Positions 53,064-60,261 of a stretch of 64,000 nucleotides of DNA are shown one piece after another. Under the pieces are notes generated by a model. The model did not search any database and was not told where the DNA came from. It was given only the letters and a program-made list of their open reading frames with translations. Within the stretch, counting starts at the first letter, position 1. The number at the start of each line of letters is the position of its first letter. The stretch is from Parabacteroides sp. PM6-13. Lineage in GTDB: Bacteria > Bacteroidota > Bacteroidia > Bacteroidales > Tannerellaceae. Location of the stretch: NCBI RefSeq assembly GCF_029892605.1, contig NZ_JARXWF010000008.1, positions 64,001-128,000 of the forward strand. Direction: 5' to 3'. Position numbers and translations under genes: made by a program.

Positions 53064-53336
53064 TTATTTATCATTGTAATGACTTGATACAGAAATAACC
53101 AAGACGGTAATTATTTCTTCGTTTACGGTATATACAAGCCGGTGTTTTTGTGTTATTCGCCGGGAGTAATAGCCGGCATAATTGTGTTTTAAGCGCTTAG
53201 GCTTTCCTGTCCCTGTATAGGGATGTAACATAAGCTCTTCCAAGAGCTTCGATGCTTTTTTGAAGGCTGGTGGATCAGCTTTTTGCAGTTCGGCTAAATC
53301 CTTTTTTGCGTTAGGTGAAATGATGATTTTATACAT
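53064..53336 (-). CDS. yoeB: Txe/YoeB-type toxin
   Basis: 90 residues of a RelE-fold ribosome-dependent mRNA endonuclease. The YoeB pattern is clear: KDLAELQKADPPAFKKASKLLEEL, GTGKPKRLKHNYAGYYSRRITQKHRLVY, and C-terminal SVSSHYND (His and Tyr of the active site). The ATG at 53336 overlaps the antitoxin stop by one base (TGATG). The ORF has an extra in-frame GTG codon upstream that is not needed. Confidence 0.92.
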   Translation of the reverse strand: MYKIIISPNAKKDLAELQKADPPAFKKASKLLEELMLHPYTGTGKPKRLKHNYAGYYSRRITQKHRLVYTVNEEIITVLVISVSSHYNDK

Positions 53337-53590
53337 CACAGATTTTTCAGAAACTCCTTTAGTTCTTGTACGTTCGAAAGTTCAATGCCTTTTCCTTCCC
53401 GTATTTGCTGCATTGATTCGTCGATACGTCCGAGCATTTCGGGAGTGAAGAAGTAATCATCTTCATGTATGGGTTGAAGCATATAGGATTTGTCTTTGCC
53501 GCGTTGCACAATGACCTGTTCGCCTCCATCGACACGGTCGAAATAGGCTTTTTGGTTGTCTCTGAACTCTTTACTGCTGATAATGATCAT
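53336..53590 (-). CDS. yefM: YefM/Phd-type antitoxin
   Basis: 84 residues from ATG 53590. The N-terminal MIIISSKEFRDNQKAYFDRVDGGEQVIVQRGKDKSYML is the Phd/YefM DNA-binding fold; the C-terminal helical tail (EMLGRIDESMQQIREGKG) is the toxin-binding part. It is translated just before the toxin. A palindromic operator next to the -7 box suggests the usual autorepression by the complex. Confidence 0.92.
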   Translation of the reverse strand: MIIISSKEFRDNQKAYFDRVDGGEQVIVQRGKDKSYMLQPIHEDDYFFTPEMLGRIDESMQQIREGKGIELSNVQELKEFLKNL

Positions 53591-53606
53591 AATCGTCTGT
53601 TTTGGA

Positions 53607-53629
53607 TGTACCTTATTGGTACAAATATA
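53607..53629 (-). promoter_or_regulatory. Toxin-antitoxin promoter and operator
   Basis: Minus-strand -7 box TATATTTG (53622-53629) overlaps a perfect palindrome TGTACCTTATTGGTACA (53607-53623) with 6-bp arms. The palindrome covers the expected start site, as for a YefM/YoeB autoregulation operator. Confidence 0.7.
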
Positions 53630-53726
53630 AGATATATTCCTAACTCCGGCAAACAGTTGTGTGCTTTTCTCTTGACACATATAAAAGAATTGAATATGAT
53701 TTATTAGCATTTTGAGGATTAAACTA

Positions 53727-53748
53727 TATTTTTGTTTTGTAAAACAAA
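53727..53748 (+). promoter_or_regulatory. -7 box and palindrome before the AraC gene
   Basis: TATTTTTG (53727-53734) matches TAnnTTTG. It overlaps the near-perfect palindrome TTTGTTTTGTAAAACAAA (53731-53748), which could be an autoregulatory operator. ATG follows at 53755. Confidence 0.5.
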
Positions 53749-53754
53749 TCTGCC

Positions 53755-54666
53755 ATGAGAAAACTATCTGTTGTTGAAATATCTGATCTGGCTCGGAATA
53801 CGATCTCTTTCCAGAATTATAAGAATAAGTTGGGTATAGGTGACCTGGGAAGTGGAGGTATATCTTTAGATGATATGCAGCATGTCGACCTGACATCACC
53901 CATGCGGTTGAAAGCCCTATTGCTTATTGTCATTACCCAGGGTGATGCCCGCGTCTCTTTGGATAATGTTCCGCATGAGCTGTCGGCCAATAGTTTTCTT
54001 TTTATTATGCCGTCGCATATCACGCAAATAACCTATACCAGTCCTGACCTGCGAGGGAAGCTCCTGTTGGCTGACCTGGCCTTCCTGGAAGAGTGTAAGC
54101 CGGAGACGATCAATCCCTCTCTGGTCAATTATATGCGGTTGCGTAAGAATCCTCACCTCCGGCTCGAAAAGGAGGAGGTCGATTTCCTGGATAATCACAT
54201 AGAGCTATTGAAGAGGAAGCTCTCGGAAAAGAAACACTATTTTCAGGAGGAGATTATTCATATCTCTTTTATGGCGTTGTTGTTGGAGATGGTGAATATC
54301 GTCTTAAATAGGAAGGACTATATCGTGGAAAAAAGGATTACGCGAAAAGAGGAGATCGTGAATAAATTCCTGCAACTCCTATTGAGGCATTATCAGGAGG
54401 AGCATGCCATCACCTTCTATGCCGATAAACTCTGCATCACTCCGCAGTATCTTTCCTCTGTCTTGAAAACGCTGACCGATAAGACCGCCTCGGAATGGAT
54501 CGATGAGGCCATTCTTTCCGAAGCGCGTGTGCTCTTGCGTTCGCCTAAAATGACAGTACAGGAGGTGTCGATTCAATTGAATTTCGCTGATCAGTCGACT
54601 TTTGGTAAATTTTTTAAGAAACATGTAGGTATGTCGCCTTCACAGTATAAAAAGGAAGTTTTTTAG
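53755..54666 (+). CDS. AraC-family transcriptional regulator
   Basis: 303 residues. An N-terminal cupin-like sensor region (LKALLLIVITQGDARVSLDNVPHELSANSFLFIMPSHI) is followed by a helical linker and a C-terminal AraC domain at about residues 200-300: ITFYADKLCITPQYLSSVLKTLT (first HTH) and MTVQEVSIQLNFADQSTFGKFFKKHVGMSPSQYKK (second HTH). The ligand is unknown. The adjacent toxin-antitoxin pair is divergent, so this regulator's targets are not evident from context. Confidence 0.92.
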   Translation: MRKLSVVEISDLARNTISFQNYKNKLGIGDLGSGGISLDDMQHVDLTSPMRLKALLLIVITQGDARVSLDNVPHELSANSFLFIMPSHITQITYTSPDLRGKLLLADLAFLEECKPETINPSLVNYMRLRKNPHLRLEKEEVDFLDNHIELLKRKLSEKKHYFQEEIIHISFMALLLEMVNIVLNRKDYIVEKRITRKEEIVNKFLQLLLRHYQEEHAITFYADKLCITPQYLSSVLKTLTDKTASEWIDEAILSEARVLLRSPKMTVQEVSIQLNFADQSTFGKFFKKHVGMSPSQYKKEVF

Positions 54667-54707
54667 CTATATTTGCAAATAACAAACTAACCAATCGACA
54701 ACTACCA

Positions 54708-55310
54708 ATGAATGTATGTACTTTCTTAGCCTTGGCCTGCCTATTTTTTATTTTGTTGTTTTTCCTTTGCAATGCTGTTTCACGCCGCCGTTATTACAAA
54801 TTGCGTCACGAACTGGATATGAAGGAAAAGGAGCTTGCCCATCAGCGTATTCGTGATCAGGAAGAGTTGATGAATAAATTGATTGCTTCCCGGCAGGAGT
54901 TGCATAACCGAAACGAAGAATTGCGTCGCCAGTTGAAAGAGATTCAATACCAGCCGGAAAAGGTGACCGACCTGAAAAAGGTGATGGAGATGCTGCATCC
55001 CTCGTTGTTGACCACGCAGGAAGAGGAGCAGTTTCGCCTTGGATTCAACTCGTTGTATCCGACCTTTTTGCATCGCTTGCGTGAGATACTTCCCACGATC
55101 ACCAAAGGGGAAGAGTTGTTTTGCATGCTTGTTTCGCTGAATCAGACCAATGAAGAGATTGCCCGTACGTTGGGCATCAGCCGGCCGAGTGTGATCAAGA
55201 TACGCTACCGCCTGCGGCAGAAGATCGATGATCCCCTGATCGAGAATCTTGACGAATGGATCAGGCAATTGGCACAAGACACGAAAAGACCGCAAAAGAT
55301 AGAGGCTTAA
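54708..55310 (+). CDS. Membrane-anchored coiled-coil protein with LuxR-like HTH
   Basis: 200 residues: one N-terminal membrane segment (LALACLFFILLFFLCNAV), a coiled coil at about 30-85 (KEKELAHQRIRDQEELMNKLIASRQELHNRNEELRRQL), and a C-terminal helix-turn-helix (LNQTNEEIARTLGISRPSVIKIRYRLRQKI) like the effector part of TPR/LuxR-type Bacteroidota regulators. It is shorter than those and has no sensor repeats. It may be a truncated descendant or an independent membrane-tethered regulator. It follows the AraC gene by 41 nt and precedes the carB leader promoter. Confidence 0.72.
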   Translation: MNVCTFLALACLFFILLFFLCNAVSRRRYYKLRHELDMKEKELAHQRIRDQEELMNKLIASRQELHNRNEELRRQLKEIQYQPEKVTDLKKVMEMLHPSLLTTQEEEQFRLGFNSLYPTFLHRLREILPTITKGEELFCMLVSLNQTNEEIARTLGISRPSVIKIRYRLRQKIDDPLIENLDEWIRQLAQDTKRPQKIEA

Positions 55311-55363
55311 AAGAGAAGAAGAAAAAGCCTTCCCAATTTGTGTGGAATCACAATAATAATGTG

Positions 55364-55371
55364 TACCTTTG
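55364..55371 (+). promoter_or_regulatory. -7 box for the carB leader transcript
   Basis: TACCTTTG matches TAnnTTTG; TTTG at 55337-55340 is near the -33 position. Transcription would start near 55375, before the leader ORF and 219 nt ahead of carB. Confidence 0.7.
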
Positions 55372-55392
55372 CCGAAATTTGAAAAAGAGTAA

Positions 55393-55512
55393 ATGAAATA
55401 TACGTGGCAAACGGATGACCCATATCATTTCTCCGATCATACATCGGAACATACTGCTCTTTTTTCTTTTTGTCGGAAGGAGAGATATCTGATTCTTTCA
55501 GGGCTGCGTTAG
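55393..55512 (+). CDS. Putative 39-residue leader peptide of carB
   Basis: This ORF starts with ATG about 18 nt after the predicted transcript start and ends with TAG inside the 5' arm of the terminator at 55505-55529. It has no signal peptide or family match. Arginine codons are at positions 28 (CGG), 31 (AGA) and 39 (CGT, the last). A perfect 6-bp hairpin (TCCGAT with ATCGGA, 55432-55448) precedes a U-rich tract (55458-55471, 12 of 14 bases T), about 34 nt before the terminator. The layout is that of the E. coli pyrBI leader, where UTP shortage pauses polymerase in the U tract so that a ribosome catches up and blocks the terminator. Function here is inferred. Confidence 0.55.
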   Translation: MKYTWQTDDPYHFSDHTSEHTALFSFCRKERYLILSGLR

Positions 55513-55537
55513 TTTTTCTATCTAACGCATTTTTTTT
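55505..55537 (+). terminator. Intrinsic terminator/attenuator upstream of carB
   Basis: A perfect 8-bp stem TGCGTTAG (55505-55512) with CTAACGCA (55522-55529), a 9-nt loop and eight T (55530-55537). The leader ORF stop lies in the 5' arm. The carB ATG is 56 nt beyond it, and no other -7 box is seen in between, so carB transcription probably depends on read-through. Confidence 0.85.
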
Positions 55538-55593
55538 GTCCGCCAACGACGACAGGGATAGAGGTTAACAATCTTACAAAAACAGAATATATT

Positions 55594-58500
55594 ATGTCGA
55601 AAAGTGGTATTAAAAAAGTGATCGTTCTGGGCTCCGGCGCCTTGAAGATCGGGCAAGCAGGAGAGTTTGACTATTCGGGTTCGCAGGCGTTGAAGGCCTT
55701 GCGCGAAGAAGGCATCTATACCGTGCTTATCAATCCAAACATCGCAACGATCCAAACATCGGAGGGGGTAGCCGACCAGGTCTATTTTCTGCCGATTACT
55801 CCCTATTTTGTGGAGGAGGTGATCAAGAAAGAGCGTCCCGACGGTATCCTATTGGCCTTTGGTGGGCAGACGGCGTTGAACTGCGGAACAGAAATGTACA
55901 CCAGCGGCACCTTGGAGAAGTATGGCGTGAAGGTGTTGGGTACCTCGGTGGAGGCGATCATGAACACAGAAGACCGCGACCTGTTTGTTAAGAAATTAGA
56001 TCAGAAAGATATAAAAACACCGATCAGCCAGGCGGTGGAAACCATTGCCGATGCGAAAGCAGCCGCCCTCAAAATCGGTTATCCGGTGATGATCCGTTCG
56101 GCCTATGCCCTGGGAGGTATGGGAAGCGGTATCTGCCAGAACGAAGAGGAGATGGTAGCTTTGGCGGAGAGCGCCTTTGCTTACGCGCCGCAAATCCTGG
56201 TGGAAGAGTCGTTGAAAGGCTGGAAAGAGATCGAGTTTGAGGTGATCCGCGACAAGAACGACCATTGTTTCACGGTAGTAAATATGGAGAATGTAGACCC
56301 GCTGGGTGTACATACCGGAGAGAGCATCGTGGTAGCGCCTACCTGTTCGTTGACCGACGAGGAGATAAAGAACCTACAGGAATTGTCTATCAAAGCCATC
56401 CGTCACCTGGAGATTGTCGGAGAATGTAATATCCAATATGCTTATAGTTCGGAAACGGGCGATTACCGCGTGATCGAGGTGAATGCCCGCCTGAGCCGAT
56501 CGTCGGCCTTAGCCTCCAAGGCAAGCGGTTATCCGTTGGCTTTTGTGGCAGCTAAATTGGCTTTGGGCTACGGACTGGATGAGATAGGCGAGATGGGAAC
56601 GCCCAACTCGGCTTATAAAGCGCCGGAAGTAGATTATATCATCGTGAAGATCCCGCGTTGGGACCTGACCAAATTCGTAGGCGTTAGCCGCCAGATCGGT
56701 TCCAGCATGAAGTCGGTTGGCGAGATTATGTCGATCGGTAAGAGCTTTGAAGAGATCATCCAGAAGGGATTGCGTATGATCGGGCAGGGGATGCACGGCT
56801 TTGTCGGCAACAACGACCTGGAATTCGACAACCTGGACGAAGAGCTGGCCAACCCGACCGACCTGCGTATCTTCGCCGTTGCCAAAGCCTTGGAAGCGGG
56901 ATATACGATCGATCGCATTTATGAACTGACAAAAATCAACCACTGGTTCCTGCGGAAACTGAAGAACATTGTGGATTATACCGCTGTACTGGGTGGATAC
57001 AATAAGATTGAAGAGCTGCCGGAAGATATCCTGCGCGAAGCGAAACGCCTGGGATTCTCTGACTTCCAGATTGCCCGTTACGTGGAAGATCCGGAAGGGA
57101 ATATGGAAAAAGAAAACATCCGCGTGCGCAACCAACGCAAACGCCTGGGCGTTCTGCCGAGCGTAAAACGGATCAATACCATCGCCTCCGACAACCCCGA
57201 ATTGACCAACTACCTCTACCTGACGTACGATGGCAGCGAACATGATATTCCCTATTATAAGAATGAAAAGAGCGTGATTATCCTGGGCTCGGGCGCTTAC
57301 CGCATCGGATCGTCGGTTGAATTCGACTGGTGTTCGGTGAACGCGGCACAAACGGCTCGCAAGCTGGGGTATAAGTCTATCATGGTCAACTACAACCCGG
57401 AGACGGTTTCTACCGACTACGACATGTGCGACCGCCTCTATTTCGATGAACTTTCTTACGAGCGTGTACTCGACGTGATCGACCTGGAAACCCCCAAAGG
57501 GGTTATCGTTTCGGTGGGGGGGCAGATCCCGAACAACCTGGCGATGAAACTACACCGTCAGCAGGTGCCTATCCTGGGAACCTCTCCGCTCTCTATCGAC
57601 CGGGCAGAAAACCGTCACAAGTTCTCCGGCATGCTCGACACGCTGGGTATCGACCAACCGCGTTGGGCTGAGGTGGTGAGCATGGATGAGATCGATTCGT
57701 TTATCAACGAGGTGGGCTTCCCCATCCTGATCCGTCCGTCGTATGTGCTTTCGGGAGCGGCGATGAATGTCTGCTACAGCAAGGAGCAAATGATTGAATT
57801 CCTTGGCTTGGCTGCCAAAGTATCGAAAGAATATCCGGTCGTTGTGTCGGAATTCCTGCAGGGAGCGAAAGAGATTGAGTTCGATGCCGTCGCGATGAAT
57901 GGCGAAGTGGTAGAATATGCCATCTCCGAACATATCGAGTTTGCCGGTGTACATTCCGGTGACGCTACGCTTGTTTTCCCGGCACAAAAGATCTACTTCG
58001 AAACAGCGCGCCGCGTGAAGAAGATCGCTAAAACGATTGCGAAAGAATTAAATATCAGTGGTCCGTTCAATATCCAGTTCCTGGCAAAGAACAACGATGT
58101 GAAGGTGATCGAATGTAACCTCCGTGCTTCACGTAGCTTCCCGTTCGTATCGAAAGTATTGAAACGTAACTTTATTGAAACGGCTACCCGCATCATGCTC
58201 GATGCCCCCTATAGCCGCCCCGACAAGAGCGCCTTCGATATCGACTGGATCGGTGTGAAAGCCTCTCAGTTCTCGTTTGCCCGCCTACACAAGGCAGACC
58301 CGGTATTGGGAGTAGACATGAGCTCAACCGGTGAGGTAGGCTGCCTGGGCGACGACTTCGATGAAGCATTGCTCTCCGCTATGCTTTCGGTTGGCAATGC
58401 CATCCCTAAGAAGAATATCCTGGTCTCTTCCGGAGAGGCAAAAAGCAAGGTAGACCTGTTGGAACCCTGCCGCATCCTGGCCGATAAGGGATACACGATC

Positions 58501-58812
58501 TACGGCACGCATGGCACGGCGCGTTTCCTCAACGAGAACGGCATTCCGTCGCAGGAGGTAAGCTGGCCGGACGAACAGGGCGAAAACAACATCATGGAGA
58601 TGTTCTCAGAACATATCTTCGAACTGGTGGTGAATATCCCGAAAGACCATAGCAAACGCGAATTGACCAATGGGTATAAGATCCGCCGTGCCGCGATCGA
58701 CCACAATATCCCATTGATCACCAACGCCCGCCTGGCAAGCGCCTTTATCCAGGCCTTCTGCAATCTGGAAGAATCGGATATCCAGATCAAGAGCTGGCAG
58801 GAATATAAGTAA
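55594..58812 (+). CDS. carB: Carbamoyl-phosphate synthase large subunit (eukaryote-like CarB)
   Basis: CarB makes carbamoyl phosphate for pyrimidine and arginine synthesis, with the CarA glutaminase. The 1072 residues have two ATP-grasp halves and a C-terminal MGS-like regulatory domain ([26 protein letters not shown]). The sequence resembles animal CPS I/CAD more than E. coli CarB: [27 protein letters not shown] and [23 protein letters not shown] (E. coli has [20 protein letters not shown] as I recall). carA is not adjacent. A terminator-containing leader precedes it and a strong terminator follows at 58842-58895. Confidence 0.96.
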   Translation: [1072 protein letters not shown]

Positions 58813-58841
58813 GAAGACTCCTTCTTACAGACAAAAATAGA

Positions 58842-58895
58842 AGGGACACAGGGTTTTATGTTAATATATATAAAACTCTGTGTCCCTGTTTTTTA
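58842..58895 (+). terminator. Intrinsic terminator of carB
   Basis: An 18-bp stem (AGGGACACAGGGTTTTAT, 58842-58859, with its partner 58870-58887; one G-U pair), a 10-nt AT loop, and a T-rich tail (TTTTTTA). Confidence 0.88.
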
Positions 58896-58955
58896 TATTC
58901 GTGTTAAAAGAGTAATTTCCCGCTCGTTTAGTTAAAAACCACAAGTAGTAAAGAG

Positions 58956-59840
58956 ATGAATCGAAGGAAGTTTCTCAAGACAGGCGTTACCGGCCTCGCC
59001 GGATTTTCGATTGCCAATAGCAGTATGGCTTCCCTATCGGGCTGTACGTTTACCCGTGATATCATAGTTGATAAGGTGAAGTTGGGCGAATCAGGCCTGA
59101 CCGTCTCCCGCATTGCCATGGGCACCGGTACGGTAGGGTGGAACAAACAGTCCAACCAGACACGCCTCGGTATGGACAATTTTGTCCGCCTGGCGCGCCA
59201 TGGCTATGACCGGGGCATTCGTTTTTATGATACGGCCGACACCTACGGATCCATACCCTATGTAGGCAATGCGATCAAAGGCCTTCCCCGCGAAAAGATC
59301 ATCTTGAATACAAAGATCTGGACACATCCCGACGACTCCGACAAACGGGTGCCGGTAGCCCCGGAAATCGACCGTTTCCGGAAGGAGTTCGATACGGATT
59401 ATATCGATATTCTATTGATGCATTGCATGAATAGTGGTGACTGGCCGGAGACCCGCCATCATTATATGGACGGCCTCTCGCGTGCTAAGCAGGACGGAAT
59501 TGTCAAAGCGGTAGGTATCTCTTGCCATAATCTTGACGCGATCCGCCAGGCAGCCGTAAACCCTTGGATAGATGTTATTATGGCCCGTATCAATCCTTTC
59601 GGGACCAATATGGACGGCAAACCGGAGGAGGTGAAGGAGGTATTGGCATTGGCTCGCCAAAACGGCAAAGGATTGATCGGCATGAAAATATTCGGAGAGG
59701 GCAAGCACGTCAAAGAGGAAGAACGTGAACAGTCTATCCACTTCGCCCTGACCGAAAGTCATATTCATTGCATGACACTCGGGCTCGAATCCATTGAGCA
59801 AATGGACGATGCCATCGACCGGGTGATGAAGTTCGTATAG
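58956..59840 (+). CDS. Tat-exported aldo/keto reductase
   Basis: 294 residues. The N-terminus MNRRKFLKTGVTGLAGFSIANSS is a twin-arginine signal with the RRKFLK motif. The mature part is an aldo/keto reductase barrel: FYDTADTYGS (Asp and Tyr of the catalytic tetrad), ILNTKIW (Lys) and ILLMHCM (His), then MKIFGEGKH in the C-terminal region. It has no [4Fe-4S] ferredoxin tail, unlike some Tat-AKR relatives. A periplasmic reductase; substrate unknown. It is alone on its strand between carB and the converging GNAT gene. Confidence 0.88.
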   Translation: MNRRKFLKTGVTGLAGFSIANSSMASLSGCTFTRDIIVDKVKLGESGLTVSRIAMGTGTVGWNKQSNQTRLGMDNFVRLARHGYDRGIRFYDTADTYGSIPYVGNAIKGLPREKIILNTKIWTHPDDSDKRVPVAPEIDRFRKEFDTDYIDILLMHCMNSGDWPETRHHYMDGLSRAKQDGIVKAVGISCHNLDAIRQAAVNPWIDVIMARINPFGTNMDGKPEEVKEVLALARQNGKGLIGMKIFGEGKHVKEEEREQSIHFALTESHIHCMTLGLESIEQMDDAIDRVMKFV

Positions 59841-59848
59841 GATCTTAT

Positions 59849-60136
59849 TTAATGTACAACGATCTTTTCCCATTCAGGATGTTTCTGAATGTAAGATGCC
59901 ACAAACGGGCATAACGGCACAACACGCAGGTTGTTCTCGTCGAGATACTCCAGTGTCTCTTTCACCAACTGTGTACCCACGCCCTGTCCTGCCAGTGACA
60001 TAGGCACTTCGGTATGTGTTAGGAAGACATCTCCATCGGGGATCATAACAAACTCGATCAGGGGTGTGTACCCTTTTATATTGAATTCAAACTGTTGTAA
60101 TGCATCGTTTTTAATCAATTCATACTGTTGTTCCAT
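59849..60136 (-). CDS. Small GNAT-family N-acetyltransferase (NATD1/YjdJ-like)
   Basis: 95 residues. The whole chain matches the small GNAT-like group: GYTPLIEFVMIPDGDVFLTHTEVPMSLAGQGVGTQLVKETLEYL contains the acetyl-CoA loop (QGVGTQL), and VVPLCPFVASYIQKHPEW is the hallmark C-terminus. The substrate is not known. It converges on the aldo/keto reductase with an 8-nt gap, and its 5' region faces the radical SAM gene. Confidence 0.92.
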   Translation of the reverse strand: MEQQYELIKNDALQQFEFNIKGYTPLIEFVMIPDGDVFLTHTEVPMSLAGQGVGTQLVKETLEYLDENNLRVVPLCPFVASYIQKHPEWEKIVVH

Positions 60137-60249
60137 AGCTGTTTCTTTTTTATTTTATGTTCTTTTTCTTTTTGCTTCTGTTTTTATAACAATCAAAAAG
60201 CGGTTTTGTTTTCAGGAGCGAATCATTCTTTTACCAACAAACAGTTTCC

Positions 60250-60257
60250 TACATTTG
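60250..60257 (+). promoter_or_regulatory. -7 box 4 nt before the radical SAM gene
   Basis: TACATTTG matches TAnnTTTG; ATG is at 60262, so the transcript would start at or next to the start codon. Confidence 0.65.
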
Positions 60258-60261
60258 CAGG

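Noticed and set aside
56509-57351. 280-codon open frame opposite carB
   Set aside because: Antisense to highly conserved CarB sequence, with no recognisable domain.
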